From NCBI RefSeq assembly GCF_016865585.1, contig NZ_JAESND010000008.1:1-64000 (forward strand): a stretch of DNA of 64,000 nt, read 5' to 3'. Shown here one piece after another: positions 16,828-24,477 of this stretch (position 1 is the stretch's first letter; the number at the start of each line of letters is the position of its first letter). The notes under the pieces are model-generated. The model made no database searches. It saw only the letters and a list, made by a program, of their open reading frames with translations, and was not told where the DNA came from. A program made the position numbers and the translations under genes. The DNA is from Jeongeupia naejangsanensis (GTDB lineage Bacteria > Pseudomonadota > Gammaproteobacteria > Burkholderiales > Chitinibacteraceae).

Positions 16828-17982
16828 TTGAGCTACGAACAGCGTGCAGTCCATTTGCGAGCCGCGATCCCCGAAATTCCCGCCGAACAGGTGCTGGACA
16901 TGCTCCGGCATGACGACGCGGTGCTGATCGACGTTCGTGATGCCGAAGAGGTGAAGGGCGGTCTGCCCGAGCCGGCGCAGCATCTCGCGCGCGGTCAGCT
17001 GGAATTGAACATCCATCATCTGGTCGACGACGTGCACCGCCCGATTGCGGTGATGTGCGCCAGTGGATTGCGTTCGCTGTTTGCGGCCGAAAGCCTGATC
17101 AACCTCGGCTACACCAAGGTGTTCAGCGTCCGGGGGGGCTTCAAGCAATGGAAGGATGCCGGTTTGCCGACGCGCGTTCCGCAGCAACTGAGCGTCTTCG
17201 ATCGCGAGCGCTATTCGCGCCACCTGCTGATTCCCGAGGTCGGTGAAAAGGGCCAGCTGCGTTTGAAGAGCAGCCGGGTGCTGCTGCTCGGTGCTGGCGG
17301 GCTGGGCTCGCCGGTGGCGCTGTATCTGGCCGCCGCCGGTGTCGGCACGCTGGGCATTGTCGATCCGGACGTGGTCGAGAGCAGCAATCTGCAACGCCAG
17401 GTGATCCATGGTGAAGACCAGCTGGGAAAGCTCAAGGTCGACTCGGCCGAAGCTGCGATCCATCGGCTGAATTCCCAGATCAAGGTGATCAAGCATCCTG
17501 TGCTGCTCGATGAAAGCAACGCATTGTCATTGCTGCAGGACTACGACCTGGTCGTGGATGGCTCCGACAACTTCAAGGCCCGGTATCTGGTCAACGATGC
17601 CTGCGTCAAGCTCGGCATTCCGAATGTGCACGGTGCCATTTACCGTTTTGAAGGCTATGTCACGACGTTTGCAGCCTCGGACGAGGCGCCGTGCTATCGC
17701 TGCATGTATCCGGAGCTGCCGCCGCCGGAAATGGCGCCTTCGTGTGCCGAGGCCGGTGTGCTCGGCGTGCTGCCGGGTGTGATCGGCCTGCTGCAGGCAG
17801 TCGAAGTCATCAAGCTTCTGCTGGGTATCGGTCGCAATCTGTCGGGAAAAATGCTGCGGGTCGATGCGCTGAACAATGAATTCTCGATGCTCGATATCGA
17901 CAAGGCCGAACAGTGCCTGTGTTCGCATCACCGGGACGAAATCCAAATCAAACCGATCGAAGCCTTTGCCTGCGCGATTTAA
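16828..17982 (+). CDS. Rhodanese-MoeB/ThiF fusion, sulfur-carrier adenylyl/sulfur transferase
   Basis: 384-aa cytosolic enzyme with an N-terminal rhodanese domain (about residues 15-115, persulfide cysteine Cys77 in MCASGLRS) and a C-terminal MoeB/ThiF E1-like domain. The latter shows the nucleotide-binding GAGGLGSPV, VHGAIYRFEGYVTTF, the Zn-type pair CYRC and the region PSCAEAGVLG. A CxC near the C-terminus replaces the usual second CxxC. It is predicted to adenylate the Gly-Gly end of the upstream carrier and load sulfur from its own rhodanese. MoeZ-type proteins carry rhodanese at the C-terminus; here the order is reversed. The start is TTG at 16828, set by AGGAGG; the stop of the carrier gene is one base upstream, so the genes are coupled. 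Confidence 0.88.
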   Translation: MSYEQRAVHLRAAIPEIPAEQVLDMLRHDDAVLIDVRDAEEVKGGLPEPAQHLARGQLELNIHHLVDDVHRPIAVMCASGLRSLFAAESLINLGYTKVFSVRGGFKQWKDAGLPTRVPQQLSVFDRERYSRHLLIPEVGEKGQLRLKSSRVLLLGAGGLGSPVALYLAAAGVGTLGIVDPDVVESSNLQRQVIHGEDQLGKLKVDSAEAAIHRLNSQIKVIKHPVLLDESNALSLLQDYDLVVDGSDNFKARYLVNDACVKLGIPNVHGAIYRFEGYVTTFAASDEAPCYRCMYPELPPPEMAPSCAEAGVLGVLPGVIGLLQAVEVIKLLLGIGRNLSGKMLRVDALNNEFSMLDIDKAEQCLCSHHRDEIQIKPIEAFACAI

Positions 17983-18003
17983 CCCCGGACCGCCAATTCA
18001 ATC

Positions 18004-18441
18004 ATGACTTTCTACAAGATGCTGATCCTGGTCCACGTCATTGCCATGATGTCGTGGATCGGCGCGATGTACTTCAATCTGACCTTGCTGTTTCCGATGT
18101 ACAAATCGCAAGGCGGAAATAGGTATGCCGATCTGATGCAGGCGCAGGGTACGCGGGCGGCGCCATTGCTCTATTTGCTGATCGTGCTGACATTGATGTC
18201 CGGTATTGGCCTGGCATTGCTGGGGAGTCAGCCTTTTTTTGCCCCTGAGGCAATTTCAAAAACGATCGGTCTTCTCTTGATGGCCGGCTGCCATCTCTAT
18301 GGCAGCCTTGTATTGTGGCCACGTGTCTTTTTTGCCCTTGATTCGGAAAAGGAAAGTCTTTTCTCCGTCTATCGTCTCTCCATGTTCATCAGCGCGAGCC
18401 TCGGTACTGGCGCAATCGTTGCTAGCTATCTCTGGAAATAA
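18004..18441 (+). CDS. Small four-helix membrane protein (CopD/DUF2269-like)
   Basis: 145-aa inner-membrane protein with four predicted helices, starting about residues 5, 52, 82 and 120. The start LVHVIAMMSWIGAMYF is typical of the CopD/DUF2269 family, whose conserved H and W near the first helix may bind haem or metal. It lies 21 bases after the MoeB-like gene and 6 bases before the aminotransferase-reductase gene, in the same operon. Role unknown; electron transfer to the membrane oxygenases is a guess. Confidence 0.7.
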   Translation: MTFYKMLILVHVIAMMSWIGAMYFNLTLLFPMYKSQGGNRYADLMQAQGTRAAPLLYLLIVLTLMSGIGLALLGSQPFFAPEAISKTIGLLLMAGCHLYGSLVLWPRVFFALDSEKESLFSVYRLSMFISASLGTGAIVASYLWK

Positions 18442-18447
18442 TTTCAT

Positions 18448-21117
18448 ATGAACAACAACGAAAGCTGTTATCTGAATCCGGACCGGGACTACTTGCTGCG
18501 GCACGTGCAGCTGAACAAGACCATGGTACGCGGCGAGGGTGTCTATCTGTATGACGAGGACGGCCACCAGTACCTCGACTTCCTCGCGCAGTACGGTGCG
18601 GTGCCGTTCGGCCATAACCCCGAGCAGGCTTGGGACGCGCTGTGCGCCGGCCGCGGCGAGCCGTCGATGGTGCAGCCGTTTTATACCCGCGCAGCCAAGT
18701 CGCTGGCGCAGGAGCTGGTGTCGCTCGAACCCGAGTTCAATTTCAGCTACGCGGTGCTCAGCAACAGCGGCGCCGAGTCGGTCGAGGCCGCGCTGAAGCT
18801 GGCGCGGGCCGCCACGGGCCGCGAAGTCATCATCAGCCTGTGCCTGGGCTTCCACGGCAAGACCAGCGGCGCGCTGACGGTCACCGGCAACCCGGTCTAC
18901 AGCGAGCCCTTCCTCGTCAGCACTGCGCAAAGCGTCAAGGTCGAGCCGGAGGATTTCGAGCAGCTCGAACGCGCGTTTGCCGAGCACGAGGTTGCCGGCT
19001 TCATTTTCGAAACCGTGCTGGGCGAGGGCGGCATGCAGCCGCTGTCGGCCGAGTACATCCAGCACGCTGCCGCGTTGTGCAAGCGGCACGGTGCCATGCT
19101 GATCGCCGACGAGATCCAGACCGGTCTGGGCCGCTTGGGCGAATTCTTCTCGATCAAGCGGGTTCCCGGCGTCCGTCCGGACATCATGTGCCTGTCGAAA
19201 GCGCTCGGTGGCGGACTGGTGCCGATCGGCGCGACCTTGTGTACCAAGGGCGCCTGGAGCGAAGCCTTCGGCATGTATCACAGCTCGACCTTCGCCAATA
19301 ACCAGGTCGCATGCCGTGTTGCCCTGTCGACGCTGGCCAGGCTCAAGGAAAACGACCGTGCGCTGATGCGCCATGTGGATTCGATCTCCGCGTATCTCGA
19401 TCAGGCTCTCGAGACGCTGGTCGGCCAGTATCCCGATGTGTTCAGCCAGCACCAGGGCACGGGCCTGATGCACAGCCTGCGGCTCAAGCCGTTCTGTGGC
19501 GCCGAGAGCTACTTCCTGGCCCACGCCAGCATTCAGGGTTATCTGGTACCGCTGATCTGCGGTTATCTCGTCAACGTCGCACGCATCATCGTCGCGCCGC
19601 TGTTCAACCGCCAGGATCTGCTGCGGATCGAACCGTCGCTGATCATCGAGCGCGAGCATATCGATCGCCTGATCACGGCGCTGTCCGAGTGCGCGCTGCT
19701 GATCCGCAACAAGCAGTTCTCGTCGCTGTTCGCCTACGTGGTCGGCCGTCAGCCCGAGGAGATCAGCTATTCGTGCAAGCCGCCGGTCGCGCTGCCGATG
19801 GAAGCGTTGCGCGAACCGAACGTCGGCGGGGACCCCGAGCGGCTGGGCAGCTTCGCCTTCCTGATCCATCCGACGTCGGCCGAAGATCTGCTCAACATCA
19901 TGCCGCGCTCGATCATCGATTTGAACGAGTCACACAAGCTTGAATTCCAGCAGTGGATGGCCAGCTGGTTCTCGCGCCGCTACGAGCCGGCACCGGTATT
20001 CCACGCACCGCGCATCAAGTCCAAGCTGGGCGGCTATGTCGAAGGCTGGCTGATTGCCTGCCCGTTGCCCCCCGAGCGCATGATCCGCCTGCCCAAGCAG
20101 CAACGGATGAAACTGCTGAAGCAGTATGTCGAGGCAGCCAAGTCGGTCAACGCCGACATCATCGGTCTGGGCGCCTTTACGTCGATCATTTCACGCGGTG
20201 GGATGGATATCGTCGGCGAGGGCATTCCGATCACTACCGGCAACAGCTTCACCGCAATCGCGAGTGCCGAAAGTCTGCACAAGGCGCTGGTTACGACCGG
20301 GAAGCAGTCGGGCGACAGCCGTATTGCCATCGTTGGCGCGGCCGGGTCGGTCGGCCGGCTGGCCGCGATCCACCTCGCAACCTACTACGCCTCGCTGATC
20401 CTGGTGGGCAACTCGGCAAACGCGCAGGCGCTCGATCAGCTCGGCGAGATAGCCGGCGAAATCTACGCACAGGCCTTGGTGCAGATGCAGCAGCATTCAA
20501 CGTCGGGGCTGGCGAACTATCTGCGCGAGCACCTGCTCGATCGCCAGACCGTGATGGCGCGTTGCAACCAGATGCTGCTGAGCGACGGTGCACCCGATTA
20601 CCGTGCCGTGCGGCAACTGATCGAGTCGCACCTGCCCGGCGCCGCGCCGATCGAAATTTCGGTCAGCATCGAATACGCGATGCGCAATGCCCATGGCGTG
20701 CTGTCGGCCACCAGCGCCGGTCACAGCTTCATCGAGCCGGCATGGTTGCGGCAGTCGGCTGTCGTCTGCGACGCGGCCCGCCCGCCCGATCTGAAGGACA
20801 GCGTTCGCGAAGAGCGCCCCGACGTGGTGGTGTTCGAAGGCGGTGTGGTGCGTTTCGTCGAGCCCTACCGGTTCGGCCGCGCCAACATCCTTGGCTTCTG
20901 TCCGACGCTGAACCTTGCCTGCCTGTCGGAAACCGTCGCCCTGTCGATGAGCGGCGTGAAGCAGTCGTACAGCCTTGGCAACCGGATTCCCTACGATCAG
21001 GCGCTGCGCATCTACCGGCTTGCGCTGTCGCACGGTTTTTCGGACTGCATCGCCACCACCGAAGGCGAGCTGGATTTGCGCGTGCATCACCTTGAAACGG
21101 AAGGTGCGCTGCTATGA
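18448..21117 (+). CDS. Bifunctional fatty-amine enzyme: class III aminotransferase fused to acyl-ACP-reductase-like domain
   Basis: 889-aa protein in two parts. Residues about 20-440 are a class III (ornithine/GABA-type) PLP aminotransferase, with ADEIQTGLGRLG and the PLP lysine Lys251 in CLSKALGGGL. Residues about 520-889 resemble cyanobacterial long-chain acyl-ACP reductase: GLGAFTSIIS, then TTGNSFTA, a Rossmann-type VGAAGSVGRLAA, and a candidate thioester cysteine Cys825 in LACLSETVAL. The expected reaction is acyl-ACP (or CoA) to aldehyde to primary amine within one protein. TamH of tambjamine biosynthesis, as I recall it, is a comparable transaminase/reductase that makes a long-chain alkylamine. 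The gene overlaps the next one (ATGA). It is the central enzyme of the cluster. Chain length and acyl carrier are unknown. Confidence 0.82.
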   Translation: MNNNESCYLNPDRDYLLRHVQLNKTMVRGEGVYLYDEDGHQYLDFLAQYGAVPFGHNPEQAWDALCAGRGEPSMVQPFYTRAAKSLAQELVSLEPEFNFSYAVLSNSGAESVEAALKLARAATGREVIISLCLGFHGKTSGALTVTGNPVYSEPFLVSTAQSVKVEPEDFEQLERAFAEHEVAGFIFETVLGEGGMQPLSAEYIQHAAALCKRHGAMLIADEIQTGLGRLGEFFSIKRVPGVRPDIMCLSKALGGGLVPIGATLCTKGAWSEAFGMYHSSTFANNQVACRVALSTLARLKENDRALMRHVDSISAYLDQALETLVGQYPDVFSQHQGTGLMHSLRLKPFCGAESYFLAHASIQGYLVPLICGYLVNVARIIVAPLFNRQDLLRIEPSLIIEREHIDRLITALSECALLIRNKQFSSLFAYVVGRQPEEISYSCKPPVALPMEALREPNVGGDPERLGSFAFLIHPTSAEDLLNIMPRSIIDLNESHKLEFQQWMASWFSRRYEPAPVFHAPRIKSKLGGYVEGWLIACPLPPERMIRLPKQQRMKLLKQYVEAAKSVNADIIGLGAFTSIISRGGMDIVGEGIPITTGNSFTAIASAESLHKALVTTGKQSGDSRIAIVGAAGSVGRLAAIHLATYYASLILVGNSANAQALDQLGEIAGEIYAQALVQMQQHSTSGLANYLREHLLDRQTVMARCNQMLLSDGAPDYRAVRQLIESHLPGAAPIEISVSIEYAMRNAHGVLSATSAGHSFIEPAWLRQSAVVCDAARPPDLKDSVREERPDVVVFEGGVVRFVEPYRFGRANILGFCPTLNLACLSETVALSMSGVKQSYSLGNRIPYDQALRIYRLALSHGFSDCIATTEGELDLRVHHLETEGALL

Positions 21118-21854
21118 GTGCGCAGGCCGTTTACCTCGGTGCATTGCGGCGCGCCTATTTCTCCGACCACAGCGTCCTGTTCTACGGCGTGCTGTCGGTG
21201 TGCTGCGCGGCTGCCGCTGTGACGCAGCTGCCGTGGTCGCAGTCGCTGCTGTGCTTCTTCATCGGCTGGTGCCTGTACCTGCCGGAGGAGTACTTCAGCC
21301 ATGTGGTGGTCTTCCACGGCAGGATTCCGCGCAACGCCTTTCTGTACCGGCTGCTGTACCGGCTGCATCTGGGGCATCACGACAAGCCGCGACGGCTCGA
21401 CCTGCTGTTCACCCCGGTGTGGTACACGCTGCCGGCGTTGCTGCTCAATGTCGTGCTGTTCTACTGGGTCAGTGGTGACGTCTGGCAGGCCGCGGCGCTC
21501 AGCGCCGGGCTGATGGCCGGCTACCTGATGTTCGAATGGTGGCACCTGATCGTCCATTCGCCGTACGAGCCCGGACCCGTTTTGCGCTACATCCGTCAGC
21601 AGCACATGGGCCACCACCACTGGAACGAGAAGCGCTGGTTCACGATTACTCCGGCCGCCCTGGTCTTCGACGTGGTGTGCCAGACCGGCGGCAAGGTACA
21701 CGACGCGCCGCGCAGCAAGAATCCGCCGACGGCAGGGCTGGACGAAGACGATGCACGCCTGGTGCGTGCACGTGACCACTACCGTTTCAGCAGCGACTGG
21801 AACGAGAACGAATCGGCGATCTGGCAGCTGGTCGGCCAGCAATCATCGCAGTGA
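21114..21854 (+). CDS. Fatty acid hydroxylase superfamily membrane protein
   Basis: 246-aa protein with about four hydrophobic segments and the clustered histidines of the sterol desaturase/fatty acid hydroxylase superfamily: EYFSHVVVFH, RLHLGHHDKP, EWWHLIVHS and QQHMGHHHWNEKRWF. It is predicted to be a diiron hydroxylase or desaturase acting on a lipid chain at the membrane. The ATG at 21114 overlaps the stop of the aminotransferase-reductase gene by four bases, so the two are translated together. It probably modifies the fatty amine or its precursor. It is the third membrane diiron enzyme of the cluster. Confidence 0.82.
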   Translation: MSAQAVYLGALRRAYFSDHSVLFYGVLSVCCAAAAVTQLPWSQSLLCFFIGWCLYLPEEYFSHVVVFHGRIPRNAFLYRLLYRLHLGHHDKPRRLDLLFTPVWYTLPALLLNVVLFYWVSGDVWQAAALSAGLMAGYLMFEWWHLIVHSPYEPGPVLRYIRQQHMGHHHWNEKRWFTITPAALVFDVVCQTGGKVHDAPRSKNPPTAGLDEDDARLVRARDHYRFSSDWNENESAIWQLVGQQSSQ

Positions 21855-21867
21855 TGGGACAGGAACG

Positions 21868-22215
21868 ATGCTCAACATACTTGAAGACTTCAAACTCCAG
21901 GTCAACGCAAACCCGCAAATCCAGCGCATTGTCAAAAGCTGGGATACCGATATCGTGCTCGAAGAAAACGATACGGCGACCAGTTACTGGATGAATATCG
22001 ATCGCGGCCAGATCGGCCAGATCCATCTCGGCGATATCGCCAATGGCAACGACAATCCGATCCGTATCGTCGGCGACGGCGCGACGCTCCGCGCGGTATT
22101 CGAGGGAAAAATCAACGGCATCCGGGCCAACAATGACGGATTGCTCGAGATCTATGGACAGATGAATGATCAGGTCAAGCTCGACGCGATTGCACTGATC
22201 CTGTGGGGAATCTGA
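21868..22215 (+). CDS. SCP2-like sterol/lipid carrier protein
   Basis: 115-aa soluble protein matching the small single-domain SCP2 fold in length and pattern: RGQIGQIHLGDI, IRIVGDGATLRAVFEGKI and C-terminal LDAIALILWG. Such proteins hold a hydrophobic ligand in a tunnel. In this operon it would shuttle the alkyl intermediate between the reductase/aminotransferase and the membrane oxygenases. Start ATG at 21868 with GGACAGGA upstream; 13 bases after the preceding gene. Assignment is by pattern and should be confirmed by a profile search. Confidence 0.68.
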   Translation: MLNILEDFKLQVNANPQIQRIVKSWDTDIVLEENDTATSYWMNIDRGQIGQIHLGDIANGNDNPIRIVGDGATLRAVFEGKINGIRANNDGLLEIYGQMNDQVKLDAIALILWGI

Positions 22216-22217
22216 GC

Positions 22218-23507
22218 GTGAAAAACGCTTTTGATGTCCTGAGGTTGTGCGCCATTGCGGTGGGCATGGCCATCACCATCAGTTGCAACACGGTGCTGGT
22301 CTCGCTGTTCCCGTTCGTGCAGGGGTCGGCATTGTTCGCCGCGCTCGGCATTGCCGGGCTGTGCATGGGCGTGATTGTCCTGTGCTTTACCGAGCTGGCA
22401 TCGCGCTTTCCGGGAGCGATTGGCATCCGGGCATTTACCAAGGCGGCATTCGGCAACCGGTTTTCGCTGAGTATCACGCTGTTCTACGTCGTGATGATGA
22501 TGATGATCGGCGGTCTTGAGGGCTATCTGTGTTACTTGCTGCTCTTGCAGGTCCTGTCCCCGCCAATTGCCGTGCTGGTATTGCTCGTGCTGGTCCTGTC
22601 GATACTGATGGTCAACCTGTCCGGCTATGAATTGTCGTTGAACCTGCAAATCGCCATTACCGTCGCCGTCGTCACGCTCATGCTGGTGCTGGCCGTCATG
22701 GCCTTTGCCGAGCCCGCAACCGGGACTCATCCGGCGGTGGCACCGACCAGGATTGACGGCTTGCTGGGCGCCGTGCCGCGTGCGCTGTTCCTGTTTGTCG
22801 GCATCGAATGGGCCGTCATGCATGTCTCGCGTCACGATGCGTTCCGCCGGACGCTGCCGATCGCACTGATCATTTCGGTGGCCACGATCGCACTGCTGTA
22901 CGGCACTTTTGGCGCTGCCCTGCAAAAGCATTTCGTTGCGGCCGAACTGGGCAGCCTAGCGCTGCCTCACCTTGAACTGGCCCGTGTCATCGCCTCACCG
23001 GCCGCACTGTGGCTAGCGACCCTGGTCGGTTTGCTGGCCGTGCTCAGCTCGTTCAACGTGGGTTTGTCGGGTGCCGCGCGCATTCTGTACAGCCTGGCGC
23101 GCGAACGTGAAATTCCGGCTTGGTTCGCGCAATTGCACGGGCCGAGGCTGAGCCCGAGAAACGCCATGCTGTTCATTTCGGCAGGCGTGATGCTGATGGC
23201 GCCGCTGATGGCAGCACCGGTACTGAATACCTCGCTGAGCCGTCTGTTCAGCGCTCACCTCGTTGCCGTTTACGCGCTGATTCTGTTGGCCTGGCTGAAA
23301 ATCCGCCGGCAGCCGGATCGGCGCGGGGTGAAGCAACCGCTGCATCCGCTGATTGTCTGGCCCACGATGCTTTTCCTTGCCGTCATTGGTGTCGGTGTCA
23401 TTGCCGAGCCGGAGGCAAAAATCGCACGCCTCATCCTCCTGGGTGAATTGGCAGTCATCGGCGCGATTTGCACCTATCTGTACCGTCCTACTTTGATAAA
23501 AGCCTGA
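22218..23507 (+). CDS. Amino acid/polyamine permease (APC superfamily)
   Basis: 429-aa inner-membrane protein with about 12 helices and typical APC features: a glycine-rich first helix, a charged VSRHDAFRRTLP loop after helix 6, and SSFNVGLSGAARILYSLARE in the eighth-helix region. GTG at 22218 is chosen as start because GGGGAA lies eight bases before it; the upstream GTG overlaps the SCP2 gene. It may supply the amino donor for the aminotransferase or move a small amine. The real substrate is not readable. Confidence 0.82.
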   Translation: MKNAFDVLRLCAIAVGMAITISCNTVLVSLFPFVQGSALFAALGIAGLCMGVIVLCFTELASRFPGAIGIRAFTKAAFGNRFSLSITLFYVVMMMMIGGLEGYLCYLLLLQVLSPPIAVLVLLVLVLSILMVNLSGYELSLNLQIAITVAVVTLMLVLAVMAFAEPATGTHPAVAPTRIDGLLGAVPRALFLFVGIEWAVMHVSRHDAFRRTLPIALIISVATIALLYGTFGAALQKHFVAAELGSLALPHLELARVIASPAALWLATLVGLLAVLSSFNVGLSGAARILYSLAREREIPAWFAQLHGPRLSPRNAMLFISAGVMLMAPLMAAPVLNTSLSRLFSAHLVAVYALILLAWLKIRRQPDRRGVKQPLHPLIVWPTMLFLAVIGVGVIAEPEAKIARLILLGELAVIGAICTYLYRPTLIKA

Positions 23508-23518
23508 GGAAACCGAAA

Positions 23519-24457
23519 GTGATTGAATCCGTTGCTGCTGAATCGCCGAGCAAGAGCGTTACGTCTGAGGTTTTGGCTCAGGAGAAATTCGTTGCCGACG
23601 ACTGGGATCCGTCCCGTTTCGATGTCCAGCACTGGCTCGAGCGTGCACCGTGGCGCACGCTCAGGGATACGCGTTACGGCATTCGGCCAGATATCGGTGT
23701 GACCCACCATGCGGTCCATGACGACAAGCTCGTCAACCAGATCTACAAGCTGGACATTGCCACGTTCCTGACCGCTGAACGCGTCTCCTATACCGGCATT
23801 GCCAAGCTCATGCAGCACGCGCCCGATGAGGCTTCGCAGGTTTTCCTCGCGACGCAGACGGTCGACGAAACGCGGCATTACGAAGTGTTCTGTGAGCGTT
23901 TGGCACAGTTCGGCGTCTCGCCGCAGCAGCGCGACCAATTGATGGAAGACATGACGACGAAGGAGTTGCGTTCCTTCTATGACCTGATCCGCGAACAGGT
24001 CGACAAGGGTGATTTTGCCGCGGCGATGATGGCGCACAACATCATTCTCGAAGGAATGGCCTATCCGATTTACCGTTACGAATCGGCCTACTGGTCGGTC
24101 TTCGACCCGAGCCTGTCCCAGCTGATTCGCGGCGCATTCTCGGACGAAGTCCATCACGTCCGCTTCGGCGAGGCCATCATCAGCCGGTATACGAAGCTGG
24201 GCGATGCGTCACGCAACCGGATGCAGCGGCTGGCTTCCGAATTCCACAAGCTGATGACCGACGTCTTCGAATCTTCCATTCAGCACTACATCCACCTCTA
24301 TCAGCTGGTCACCGACCAGTACATGGAAGAGGTGGGCGATATCGAAATCTTCCAGGGCAAGAAAATTCGTGATGTTTCGGAAAAGGATCAGGCCTACATC
24401 CTGATGGAGCAGATCCAGCAAGAGCATCAAAACCGGATGCAGCGCATCGGCTTGTAA
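23519..24457 (+). CDS. Ferritin-like diiron protein, candidate oxygenase
   Basis: 312-aa soluble helical protein carrying a full set of carboxylate-bridged diiron ligands in the order expected of the ferritin/R2/AurF superfamily: a Glu in TAERVSYTG, ExxH in VDETRHYEVF, a Glu in IILEGMAYP and a second ExxH in SDEVHHVRFGE. GTG at 23519 is the start, with GAGGAA seven bases upstream; the frame before it lies inside the permease gene. The family includes N-oxygenases (AurF-type) and hydroxylases, so oxidation of the amine nitrogen or of a C-H bond is possible. The exact subfamily is not recognised. Confidence 0.75.
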   Translation: MIESVAAESPSKSVTSEVLAQEKFVADDWDPSRFDVQHWLERAPWRTLRDTRYGIRPDIGVTHHAVHDDKLVNQIYKLDIATFLTAERVSYTGIAKLMQHAPDEASQVFLATQTVDETRHYEVFCERLAQFGVSPQQRDQLMEDMTTKELRSFYDLIREQVDKGDFAAAMMAHNIILEGMAYPIYRYESAYWSVFDPSLSQLIRGAFSDEVHHVRFGEAIISRYTKLGDASRNRMQRLASEFHKLMTDVFESSIQHYIHLYQLVTDQYMEEVGDIEIFQGKKIRDVSEKDQAYILMEQIQQEHQNRMQRIGL

Positions 24458-24477
24458 CCCACAGAAGCTCAATTGCC

